Shown here in pieces: positions 33,795 through 41,158 of a stretch of 64,000 nt of DNA. The number at the start of each line of letters is the position of its first letter. Positions within the stretch are counted from its first letter, which is position 1. The notes beneath the pieces were generated by a model, which saw only the letters and a program-made list of their open reading frames with translations, had not been told where the DNA came from and ran no database searches. The position numbers and the translations under genes are program-made. The DNA comes from SHVZ01 sp041906305 (GTDB lineage Bacteria; Pseudomonadota; Alphaproteobacteria; SHVZ01): positions 124,001-188,000 of the forward strand of contig JAYRJL010000006.1 of the NCBI GenBank assembly GCA_041906305.1, written 5' to 3'.

Positions 33795-34187
33795 GACGCC
33801 CCCCTCAAACTCCCTCCCCCGGCTCAGCCGGGGAGAGCTGGGGTGGGGGCCGAGCGAGGTGGCAATGACCTGCACCACGCCGTCCGTGTTACTCAAAACA
33901 CCATTGTTCCAGAATCGAAGTACCTGCCAACCAAGAGACCTCAGGCGGGCATCTCGAACGACGTCGGTGCGTGACTCGTTGTGCTGACCACCATCGACCT
34001 CGATGATCAGTTTCGCCTCGAGACAAGCGAAGTCGGCGACATAGGGCACGATCGGATGCTGACGGCGAAAGCGCCATCCGTTGATCTGGCGATCCTTCAA
34101 TCGCCGCCACAGCCGACGTTCGGCTTCGGTCAAGCCCGTCCGCAGCGATCGTGCGCGCCGCGTCATCGTCGGCGGCTGTTTTCCCAT
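33795..34187 (-). CDS. DUF559 endonuclease-domain protein (Vsr-like fold), no stop of its own
   Basis: From MTRRARSLRTGLTEAERRLW (34166 downwards) this is a typical DUF559 domain of about 106 residues: GWRFRRQHPIVPYVADFACLEAKLIIEVDGGQHNE with the likely metal residues D45, E56 and D58, then LGWQVLRFWNNGVLSNTDGV. The fold belongs to the restriction-endonuclease/Vsr group. ATGs at 34187 and 34166 are both possible starts. After the domain the frame runs into the left palindrome (GPHPSSPRLSRGREFEGG) and finds no stop until 32442, reading antisense through the whole binding-protein gene. The natural C terminus therefore seems lost or never defined. The end given here is where the repeat begins. 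The gene lies inside the liv operon on the opposite strand, a sign of insertion. Confidence 0.7.
33801..33853 (+). repeat. palindromic repeat, left copy (inverted with 34190-34238)
   Basis: This GC-rich stretch contains the imperfect hairpin CTCCCCCGGCT-C-AGCCGGGGAG (33814-33835) followed by GGGGTGGGGGCCG. The reverse complement of 34190-34238 has the same order of blocks (AAAC/ACTCCCTC-like start, CCCGGC-loop-GCCGG(G), GGGTGGGGGCCG end). The two copies therefore face each other around the DUF559 gene. It starts 13 bases after the stop of the binding-protein gene. Confidence 0.75.
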
Positions 34188-34189
34188 CG

Positions 34190-34238
34190 AGCCGGCCCCC
34201 ACCCTGCCCTCCCCCGGCGAAGCCGGAGGAGGGTTTCC
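34190..34238 (-). repeat. palindromic repeat, right copy (inverted with 33801-33853)
   Basis: Contains CCTCCCCCGGC-GAA-GCCGGAGGAGG, an imperfect hairpin, preceded on the plus strand by GGCCCCCACCC, the mirror of the left copy's GGGTGGGGGCC. It overlaps the 5' end of the DUF559 reading frame (translated as NPPPASPGEGRVGAG on the minus strand). It ends about 26 bases before the livHM start, taking the place where a ribosome site would be expected. Confidence 0.75.
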
Positions 34239-34264
34239 GATCATTCAACCCACTCTACTCCGCG

Positions 34265-36082
34265 ATGACATCAGCGGCGTTCGCCTCGTATCTGCTGACT
34301 GGGTTCGCCGGCGCGTCGTCGCTGTTCCTGGTGGCGGCGGGGCTGTCGCTGATCTTCGGCGTCACCCGCGTCGTCAACTTCGCCCATGGCTCGTTCTTCA
34401 TGCTCGGGCTCTACCTGGCGGTGACCCTGGTCGGTGCCTTCGGGCGCACGCCGATCGGGTTCTGGGGTGCCGTCGTCTGCGCCGGTCTCGCCGTCGGCGC
34501 GATCGGCCTCCTGGTCGAGCGCGTGGTCCTTCGTCGGCTCTATGCCGCACCCGAGCTGCTGCAGCTGCTCGCCACATTCGCGGTGGTGCTGATCGTCAAG
34601 GACGCGGCGCTCTGGATCTGGGGGCCGGAGGACATCCTGGGCCCGCGCGCGCCCGGGCTTTCCGGGGCGGTCTCGATCCTCGGCCGCTCGGTGCCGCAAT
34701 ACGACCTGTTGCTGATCGCGCTCGGGCCCCTGGTCATGGCCGGGCTCTGGCTGCTGCTGAACCGGACGCGCTTCGGCCGCCTGATCCGGGCCGCGACCGA
34801 GGATCGCGAGATGACATCGGCGCTCGGCATCGACCAGGCGCGGCTGTTCACGCTCGTTTTCGCGCTGGGATCGACGCTTGCCGGCCTCGGCGGCGCGCTG
34901 CAGCTGCCGCGCGAGCCGGCGAACCTGTCCCTCGACCTCTCGATCGTCGCCGATGCCTTCGTCGTCGTCGTGGTCGGAGGTCTCGGCAGCCTGCCCGGTG
35001 CGTTCCTGGCCTCGCTGCTGATCGCCGAGCTGAAGGCCTTCTGCATCGGCCTCGGCTTCTCGAAGGCGACGCTGGTGATCGAGTTCCTGGTGATGGCGGT
35101 GGTTCTCGCGTTCCGCCCGCACGGCCTGCTCGGCCGGGCCGAGCCGCCGGCGCGTGCGAGCGACGCCACGGGCAGCGATGCGATCCTGCCGATCACATGG
35201 ATCCCGGTCACGATCGCGCTCGCGCTGCCGTTCCTCTTCGGCGGCTACACGCTGATCCTGGCGATCGATATCGTGATCCTCGCCCTCTTTGCCGCGAGCC
35301 TCCGCTGGCTGGTCGGGCCGGCCGGCCTCGTCTCGTTCGGCCATGCCGCCTTCTTCGGGCTCGGTGCCTACGCGACCGCGCTCGCCGCCCTCAAGCTCGG
35401 CTGGCCGATGGCGGCAGCGCTCGCCGTGGCACCGGCGGCGGCGGCGATCGGCGCGCTCGTCTTCGGCTTGGTCGCGGTCCGGCTTTCCGGCGTCTATCTC
35501 GCGATGCTGTCGCTCGCCTTCGCCCAGATTGTCTGGTCGCTCGCCTTCCAGTGGGACATGCTGACGGGGGGATCGAACGGGCTCGTCGGCATCTGGCCGG
35601 CGGCGGCGGTCGCCGACAAGGGGCGCTACTACCTCCTCGTCCTGATCCTCGCGGCAGCCGCCTGGGCCCTGCTTCGATGGATCGAGGGCGCGCGTCTCGG
35701 CTACGCGATCCGCGCCGCCCGCGACTCCCAGGCCCGCGCCGAGGCCGTCGGCCTCGACGTGCCCGCGCTTCGCCGCACGGCGCTGGTGATCTCGGGCGCC
35801 GTCGCCGGCCTCGCCGGCGGACTCTACGTCTACTCCAAGGGCAGCCTGTCGCCGGAGACGCTGGCGATCCCGCGCTCGGTCGACGGATTGGTGATGGTGC
35901 TCCTCGGCGGCCTTGCCTCACCGCTCGGCCCCGTGCTCGGCGCCGGGCTCTTCACCTGGCTCCAGGACGAAGCGGCACGGCGCATCGAGTTCTGGCGGGC
36001 TCTGGTCGGCGTGGTGATCCTGGCACTCGTGCTGTTCGCGCCGCGCGGACTCGCGGGCCTGCTGCGGAGGCCGCGCGCATGA
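34265..36082 (+). CDS. fused LivH-LivM branched-chain-type ABC permease
   Basis: The 605-residue membrane protein joins the two permeases that are usually separate. The first half (about 1-290) is LivH-like, with LFLVAAGLSLIFGVTRVVNFAHGSFFMLG and VVVVGGLGSLPGAFLASLLIAEL. The second (about 310-605) is LivM-like, with SLRWLVGPAGLVSFGHAAFFGLGAYATA and RAAAVGLD-like RAEAVGLDVPALRR. Roughly 16-18 helices are expected. No Shine-Dalgarno sequence precedes the ATG at 34265; the DUF559 unit ends just upstream. ATGA overlap couples it to the LivG-type ATPase gene. Confidence 0.9.
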   Translation: MTSAAFASYLLTGFAGASSLFLVAAGLSLIFGVTRVVNFAHGSFFMLGLYLAVTLVGAFGRTPIGFWGAVVCAGLAVGAIGLLVERVVLRRLYAAPELLQLLATFAVVLIVKDAALWIWGPEDILGPRAPGLSGAVSILGRSVPQYDLLLIALGPLVMAGLWLLLNRTRFGRLIRAATEDREMTSALGIDQARLFTLVFALGSTLAGLGGALQLPREPANLSLDLSIVADAFVVVVVGGLGSLPGAFLASLLIAELKAFCIGLGFSKATLVIEFLVMAVVLAFRPHGLLGRAEPPARASDATGSDAILPITWIPVTIALALPFLFGGYTLILAIDIVILALFAASLRWLVGPAGLVSFGHAAFFGLGAYATALAALKLGWPMAAALAVAPAAAAIGALVFGLVAVRLSGVYLAMLSLAFAQIVWSLAFQWDMLTGGSNGLVGIWPAAAVADKGRYYLLVLILAAAAWALLRWIEGARLGYAIRAARDSQARAEAVGLDVPALRRTALVISGAVAGLAGGLYVYSKGSLSPETLAIPRSVDGLVMVLLGGLASPLGPVLGAGLFTWLQDEAARRIEFWRALVGVVILALVLFAPRGLAGLLRRPRA

Positions 36083-36771
36083 CGCTCCTCGCCGCGACCG
36101 GCCTTGCGAAGAGCTATGGCGGCGTCCGCGCCATCGACGGTGTCGACCTCGAGGTCGCCTCCGGCGAGATGGTCGCGATGATCGGCCCCAACGGCGCCGG
36201 CAAGTCGACCTGCTTCGGCCTGATCGGTGGGCAGATCAAAGTCGATGCCGGCGAGGTGCGGCTCGATCGCACCGACATCACCGGCCTCTCGCCATCGCGG
36301 CGCGCGCGCCTCGGTCTCGGCCGCACCTTTCAGGTCGCCCAGGTCTTCGCCTCGATGACCGTCGCCGAGAACCTCTCGGTCGCCGCCCGCGGGCGCGACG
36401 TGCAGATGCTCGACCGCGTCGGGCTCGCGGCGGCCGCCGACCGCCCCGCCGCCGATCTCGCCTATGGCGACGTGAAGCGGCTGGAGCTGGCGCTGGCCCT
36501 GGCGACCCGGCCGCGCCTGCTGCTGATGGACGAGCCCACTGCCGGCATGGCGCCGGCCGAGCGCCGTCAGCTGATGATCCTGATCGCCGGGCTCGCGCGC
36601 GAAGCGAAGCTCGCCGTCCTGTTCACCGAGCACGACATGGATGTGGTCTTCGGACATGCCGATCGCATCCTGGTGCTCGACCGCGGCAAGGTGATCGCCT
36701 CGGGCGATCCTGCCGCGATCCGCGCCGATGTCCGCGTGCGCGAAGTCTATCTCGGACAGGCGGGCGCCTGA
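36079..36771 (+). CDS. LivG-type ABC ATPase
   Basis: The 230-residue ATPase has Walker A GPNGAGKST (36-44 region), a Q-loop in GLGRTFQVAQVFASMTVAENL, the variant signature LAYGDVKRLELALAL and Walker B LLLMDEPTAGMAP with the H-loop in LFTEHDMDVVF. The LivG signature normally reads LPYGxQRRLEIARAL, so the match is good, though the protein is slightly short in the middle. It powers uptake with LivF. ATGA and TGATG overlaps join it to the permease and to livF. Confidence 0.92.
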   Translation: MTLLAATGLAKSYGGVRAIDGVDLEVASGEMVAMIGPNGAGKSTCFGLIGGQIKVDAGEVRLDRTDITGLSPSRRARLGLGRTFQVAQVFASMTVAENLSVAARGRDVQMLDRVGLAAAADRPAADLAYGDVKRLELALALATRPRLLLMDEPTAGMAPAERRQLMILIAGLAREAKLAVLFTEHDMDVVFGHADRILVLDRGKVIASGDPAAIRADVRVREVYLGQAGA

Positions 36772-37472
36772 TGCTGACCGTCTCCGGACTCGAGGCCGCC
36801 TACGGCCGCGCCCAAGTGCTGTTCGGCATCGATCTCACGGTCGCGCCCGGCGAGATCCTGGTGCTGCTCGGCCGCAACGGCGCCGGCAAGTCGACGACGC
36901 TGAAGGCGATCATGGGATTGCTCGCGCCGACAGGCGGCTCGGTCACCTTCGAGGGTCGACGTATCGACGGCACGCCGCCGCACGAGATCGCCCGCGCCGG
37001 GCTCGGTTACGTGCCGGAGGATCGTCGCGTCTTCGCCGGGCTCTCGATCGCCGAGAACCTCGATGTCGGCCGCCAGCCACCGAGAGCGAACGCCCCGTCA
37101 TGGGACGAGGACCGGGTCTATCGCTTGTTCCCCAGGCTCGCCGAGCTCGAGGATCGCCGCGCCGGTCAGACTTCCGGCGGCGAGCAGCAGATGCTGACGG
37201 TGGCACGAACGCTGATGGGCAATCCACGCTGCCTGCTGCTCGACGAGCCGTCGGAGGGGTTGGCGCCGGTCGTCGTCGACGCGATGGCGGAGGCGACCCT
37301 CGCGCTCAAGCGCGAGGGCCTTGCCGTGCTGCTCTCCGAGCAGAACCTCCGCTTCGCGCTCCGCGTCGCGGACCGCGCGGCGATCATCGAGCAGGGCCGC
37401 ATCCGCTTTACCGGTCCCGTTGCCGCGCTCGCCGCCGACGAAGGCCTGGCCCGCGCCTACCTCGCGGTCTAG
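36771..37472 (+). CDS. LivF-type ABC ATPase
   Basis: The 233-residue ATPase has Walker A LGRNGAGKSTTLKAIMGL, the LivF hallmark GLGYVPEDRRVFAGLSIAENL, signature TSGGEQQMLTVARTLMGNPRCLLLDEPSEGLAP with Walker B, and SEQNLRFAL in place of the usual H-loop histidine. Such a Gln/Asn pattern is common in LivF. It starts one base inside the livG stop (TGATG). Its stop is in a CTAG shared with the formamidase gene on the opposite strand. Confidence 0.92.
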   Translation: MLTVSGLEAAYGRAQVLFGIDLTVAPGEILVLLGRNGAGKSTTLKAIMGLLAPTGGSVTFEGRRIDGTPPHEIARAGLGYVPEDRRVFAGLSIAENLDVGRQPPRANAPSWDEDRVYRLFPRLAELEDRRAGQTSGGEQQMLTVARTLMGNPRCLLLDEPSEGLAPVVVDAMAEATLALKREGLAVLLSEQNLRFALRVADRAAIIEQGRIRFTGPVAALAADEGLARAYLAV

Positions 37473-38422
37473 CCGAGCACGATCCGCGGAAAGTAGAACG
37501 ACACGACCCAGTTCGGCTGGTCGACGATCTCGCTGATGCGGAGATCGCCGCAGACGCTGCAGAGCATGTAGGCGTCGACCGCGGCCATGCCGGTCTTCTT
37601 GGCAAGAAGGTCGATCATCCCCGACACCGCGGCGCGGGCACCTTCCATCAGGTCGGGGCCGATGCCGGTCGTCACCTCGTAGCCGGCGCCGTCGAGATGA
37701 CGCGAGACCGGACCCGACGTGGTGAAGCGCGGCATCGAGAGGTTCGCGCCGCGCACGAGGTCGAACTTGAGCGTGACCTCCATCGGACTTTCGATCGCGG
37801 TGCCGCAGACCTCGCCGTCGCCCTGCGCGGCATGCGTGTCGCCGACCGAGAACAACGCGCCCGGCACCTGGACCGGCAGGTAGAGTTCGGTCCCCGCCGA
37901 CATGTCGCGGATGTCCATGTTGCCGCCGACGGCACGCGGCGGAACGATCGAGTGGAGGCCGGGCTCCGCCGGCGCCACGCCGATCGTGCCGGTGAACGGC
38001 TTCAAGGGCACGCGGCCGCCGGGACCGAACATTGCCGGTGCCAGGCTCGACGGGTCGTATTTCCAGAGATGCAGCGCCGGGTCCTTAAACTGGTCGGCGA
38101 GCAGGCCGAAGCCCGGGATGTTCGCGGTCCATCCCCAGCCCGACGGGCGGAACGAGACGATGGTGACCTTGAGCGCGTCGCCGGGCCTGGCGCCGTCGAT
38201 CAGCACCGGGCCGGTGACCGGGTTCACCTTGCCGAAGTCCATGCTGGTCACGTCGGCCAGGACCGAGGACGGCGAGAGCTGTCCGCCCGACGCCTCCGCC
38301 ACCTCGAAGGAGACGGTCTCGCCCGGCGCGATCGTCAGCACCGGCTTGTTGGCGTTGTTCCAGCCGATATGGCCCTGATGGCGGTGCAGCGTATGGCCAT
38401 GGCCGTGGTGATGACCGGTCAT
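37469..38422 (-). CDS. acetamidase/formamidase family hydrolase with His-rich N terminus
   Basis: The 317-residue product belongs to the FmdA/AmdA family of metal-dependent amidases: GETVSFEVAEASGGQ, GPVLIDGARPGDALKVTI, HSIVPPRAVGGNMDIRDMSAGTELYLPVQVPGALFSVGDTHAAQGDGEV. It should release ammonia from formamide or other short amides. Eight histidines occur in the first 18 residues (HHHGHGH...), an unusual tail that could hold metal. Its gene overlaps the hydrolase gene upstream by ATGA and meets livF in a shared CTAG. The convergent LivJ-type transporter may import the amide. Confidence 0.9.
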   Translation of the reverse strand: MTGHHHGHGHTLHRHQGHIGWNNANKPVLTIAPGETVSFEVAEASGGQLSPSSVLADVTSMDFGKVNPVTGPVLIDGARPGDALKVTIVSFRPSGWGWTANIPGFGLLADQFKDPALHLWKYDPSSLAPAMFGPGGRVPLKPFTGTIGVAPAEPGLHSIVPPRAVGGNMDIRDMSAGTELYLPVQVPGALFSVGDTHAAQGDGEVCGTAIESPMEVTLKFDLVRGANLSMPRFTTSGPVSRHLDGAGYEVTTGIGPDLMEGARAAVSGMIDLLAKKTGMAAVDAYMLCSVCGDLRISEIVDQPNWVVSFYFPRIVLG

Positions 38423-39261
38423 GATCTCTCCTTGAGAAAGCGCGTGACGTCGGCGAGCACGGGCGCGTTGCCGCGGAACAGCGGCGACAGCGCGATCACG
38501 ATACCCGGATGGCCGAGACCCGCATACTCGATCGTCCGGACCGGGGCGCCGAGCTCGGTGAGCCGCCGCCCGAGGTTCCGGGTGTTGCGCGGGAAGACGG
38601 TTCCGTCGTCATCGCCGGTCGCCAGCAGCATCGGCGGCGCATCCTCGCGCGCAAAGGCTATCGGCTGCGTTCTCGCCATGTCCGGCTGGGCGAAGATCGC
38701 CTGCAGCGTCTTCGAGGTCAGCGGCAGGAAGTCATAGGGGCCGGCCAGGCCGACCATGCCGGCGATCGCGTTCGCCGGAACGCCCTCGGCGGCGAGCAGG
38801 CGCTCGTCGAGCGCCAGCATCGCCGCGTTGTAGGCGCCGGCCGAGTGCCCCATCAGGAAGAGGCGCTTCGGATCGCCGCCTTGCGCCGCCGCATGGGCAC
38901 GGACGTAGGCGACTGCCTTGGCCGAATCCTCGAGGAAAGCCGGGAACGCCACCTCGGGAAAGACGCGATAGTCCGGCACGGCGACGACGAATCCCTGCTC
39001 GACCAGCGCCAACGCGGCGAAGCGATAGTCCGCCCTGTCGCCGGCCTCCCAGCCGCCGCCGTAGAAAAAGACGACGATCGGCAACGTGACGACGGCATCT
39101 TTCGGCCGATAGAGATCGAGACGCTGGCGCGGGTGCAGGCCGTAGGCGAGCTCGACGCGGTCGTGGTCCGGCTCGGGATTGATCCGGTTGAGCAGCCCGA
39201 GCGGCGAGCAGCCGGTGAGGAAAAGGGCGAGCGCGGCGAGCACGAACGCCGCCCGCCGCAT
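38419..39261 (-). CDS. lipoprotein alpha/beta hydrolase (esterase, BD-FAE/HSL-like)
   Basis: The 280-residue protein opens with a lipoprotein signal, MRRAAFVLAALALFLTGC, where the cysteine at 18 would be lipidated. An esterase fold follows: oxyanion segment VVFFYGGGWEAGDR, nucleophile serine in LMGHSAGAYNAAML, and late acid and histidine in ATGDDDGTVFP and GLGHPGIV. It is anchored to the envelope; the substrate is unknown. It overlaps its neighbours by TGATG (PilZ gene) and ATGA (formamidase), so the three are translated as one operon. Confidence 0.87.
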   Translation of the reverse strand: MRRAAFVLAALALFLTGCSPLGLLNRINPEPDHDRVELAYGLHPRQRLDLYRPKDAVVTLPIVVFFYGGGWEAGDRADYRFAALALVEQGFVVAVPDYRVFPEVAFPAFLEDSAKAVAYVRAHAAAQGGDPKRLFLMGHSAGAYNAAMLALDERLLAAEGVPANAIAGMVGLAGPYDFLPLTSKTLQAIFAQPDMARTQPIAFAREDAPPMLLATGDDDGTVFPRNTRNLGRRLTELGAPVRTIEYAGLGHPGIVIALSPLFRGNAPVLADVTRFLKERS

Positions 39262-39911
39262 CAACCGCCTTGTCCGGGCTTGGCCGATCCGATCCGCTCG
39301 AGAAAACGTCGGAGCTCTTCGGCGGCGGCATCGCCGATGCTGAACCGAAGCTGAGTCCCGTCCTCGGTCACCCGCACAACTTCGGCCTCGAGCTCGTGCG
39401 TCAGCCCAGCGACACGCAGCGCCACGGAGGTGCCGATCGCGCGGTTGATCGCCAGATCCATCTTGGCGCCGCCGAGCGAGAGATTGACCACGCGCGCCGG
39501 TTCGCGGCGGCCGGAGAAGGCGGCCTCCGCCTGAACGTCGACGTCGAAGCGCTCGTAGCGCCGCCGGTTGCCGAGTGCCGTCGCGCGCACGGTCTGCGTC
39601 AGCCGGCTCTTGAGATCTTCCAGGTCCAGGACCGAGCGCTGCGCCATCACGTGCAGCTCCCCGGAGAGGCTGCGGAGGATTTCCGCCATCGCCACCAGCT
39701 CGGCCACGGCGCCACGGTCGGGGGCCTCGTCGCCGCGAAGCGCTTCCGCGCGCTGCGTCGCCCGGTCGGCGACCAGGGTCAGCTCCTGCGAGACGTCGCG
39801 AACCCGCTCCACGTGGTCGGCGACGGGGCGGAACGCGGCCTGAAGCTCGCGGTCGATGGCTTCGGCCATCGCCGTCGCGTCCCGCCGCAGCTGTTCTTCG
39901 CGCTCGTTCAT
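39261..39911 (-). CDS. PilZ-domain (c-di-GMP binding) protein with helical N terminus
   Basis: The 216-residue product has a long charged helical region (about 1-110, rich in Arg/Glu, likely coiled coil). A C-terminal PilZ domain follows, with the RRRYER stretch (116-121) and NLSLGGAKM (143-151), the two c-di-GMP contact motifs RxxxR and [D/N]xSxxG. The start at 39911 is used because an upstream ATG at 39971 overlaps the divergent rlmI-like start. It likely tunes an envelope process in response to c-di-GMP. Its link to the esterase and formamidase is only operonic. Confidence 0.85.
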   Translation of the reverse strand: MNEREEQLRRDATAMAEAIDRELQAAFRPVADHVERVRDVSQELTLVADRATQRAEALRGDEAPDRGAVAELVAMAEILRSLSGELHVMAQRSVLDLEDLKSRLTQTVRATALGNRRRYERFDVDVQAEAAFSGRREPARVVNLSLGGAKMDLAINRAIGTSVALRVAGLTHELEAEVVRVTEDGTQLRFSIGDAAAEELRRFLERIGSAKPGQGG

Positions 39912-39964
39912 GTTGGCGCCGCACTCTAGCCGAAAGCGGCCAGGGCGCCTATAGAAGGCGGCCG

Positions 39965-41158
39965 ATGACATCCGATCTCCGTCCCGATATCCGTCTCCAG
40001 CCCGGCCGCCACAAGCGCGCGCTCGAAGGCCATCCCTGGGTCTACTCGAACGAGATCGAGATGACGCCCGAGGCCAAGGCGCTGCCGCGGGGCACCGTCG
40101 CCCGCTTCGTCAGCCACGACAACCGGCCGCTCGGCACGGGCTTTTTCGATGCCCATTCGCTGATCGCCGGCCGGCTGCTCGAACGAGACGCAGATGCCGC
40201 CATCGATACGGGATGGCTGACCCGGCGGATCACCTATGCCCTCGAGCTTCGACAGCGGCTCTTTGGCAAGCCTTTCTATCGGGTCGTCCACGCCGAGGCC
40301 GACGGCCTGCCGGGCACCGTGATCGATCGCTTCGGCGACGTCGTCGTGGCCCAGGTCAATTCCGCCGGCATGGACAAGCTGTCCGGCGCGCTGGTCGACG
40401 CAATCGACGCCGCGGTCAAGCCGAGCGCGATCGTGATCCGCAACGACTCGGCGCTCCGCTCGGTCGAAGGTCTCGCAGAAGGCGTGCGCGTAGCCAAGGG
40501 TACGATCGACGGGCCGGTGCGCTTCGAGGAGAACGGCGTCGCCTTCCTCGCGCACGTGACCGAAGGCCAGAAGACCGGCTGGTTCTTCGACCAGCGCGAC
40601 AACCGCCGCGCCGTCGCCGACCTCGCCAAGGGCGCGCGCGTGCTCGACGTTTACACGCATACCGGCGCCTTCGGCCTGCAGGCGGCGGCAGCCGGTGCGA
40701 AGGAGACGGTGCTGGTCGACCGCTCGGAGCTGGCGTTGGATCTCGCGAAGCGTGCCGCCGACCTCAACGGCGTCGGCGAGCGCGTGCGCTTCGTGCAGGC
40801 GGAAGCGTTCAAGGACCTGGAGCGGCGCGGCGCCGCGGGCGAGCGTTTCGACATCGTCGTCGTCGACCCGCCGGCCTTCGTGAAGTCGAAGAAGGATCTC
40901 GTCACCGGCCTCAAGGGGTATCGCAAGCTCGCCGAGATGGCGGCGCGGCTCGTGGTCCCTGGCGGCATCCTGTTCGCGGCGTCCTGCTCGCACAACGTCG
41001 ACGCACCCTCGTTCCTGACCGAGGTCACGCGCGGCATCGGCCGGGCCCGTCGCTCTGGCCGCATCCTCCGCCAGGCGGGCGCCGCCGCCGACCATCCGGT
41101 GCATCCGCTGCTGCCGGAATCCGCCTATCTCAAAGCGGTGATGCTGCAGCTCGACTAG
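39965..41158 (+). CDS. RlmI-like 23S rRNA (cytosine-5) methyltransferase
   Basis: The 397-residue protein has an N-terminal PUA-like domain (RLQPGRHKRALEGHPWVYSNEI), a linker with FYRVVHAEADGLPGTVIDRFG, and a class I methyltransferase domain. The SAM loop is VLDVYTHTGAFGLQAA and motif IV is DIVVVDPPAFVKSKKD. A later cysteine lies in ILFAASCSHNV, matching RlmI/RlmI-like enzymes that make m5C1962. The layout and length fit. Its stop codon is in a CTAG shared with the tam gene. Confidence 0.9.
   Translation: MTSDLRPDIRLQPGRHKRALEGHPWVYSNEIEMTPEAKALPRGTVARFVSHDNRPLGTGFFDAHSLIAGRLLERDADAAIDTGWLTRRITYALELRQRLFGKPFYRVVHAEADGLPGTVIDRFGDVVVAQVNSAGMDKLSGALVDAIDAAVKPSAIVIRNDSALRSVEGLAEGVRVAKGTIDGPVRFEENGVAFLAHVTEGQKTGWFFDQRDNRRAVADLAKGARVLDVYTHTGAFGLQAAAAGAKETVLVDRSELALDLAKRAADLNGVGERVRFVQAEAFKDLERRGAAGERFDIVVVDPPAFVKSKKDLVTGLKGYRKLAEMAARLVVPGGILFAASCSHNVDAPSFLTEVTRGIGRARRSGRILRQAGAAADHPVHPLLPESAYLKAVMLQLD

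Larger units (their letters stand above)
33801..34240. mobile_element. candidate DUF559 insertion unit bounded by inverted palindromes
   Basis: A single DUF559 gene, opposite in strand to its host operon, sits exactly between two facing copies of a palindromic repeat. It separates the binding-protein gene from the permease gene that should follow it directly. No transposase, target-site duplication or recombinase site can be seen. The call of a mobile or repeat-borne unit is inferred from position and symmetry. Confidence 0.5.

Noticed and set aside
33790..34264. Target-site duplication around the DUF559 unit
   Set aside because: Bases outside the two palindromes were compared and no direct repeat was found; the exact borders are unclear.
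34271..35344. Minus-strand frame of 357 codons inside livHM
   Set aside because: Composition is dominated by Glu/Arg/Gln/Asp from antisense reading of membrane-helix codons; the plus strand encodes a clear permease.
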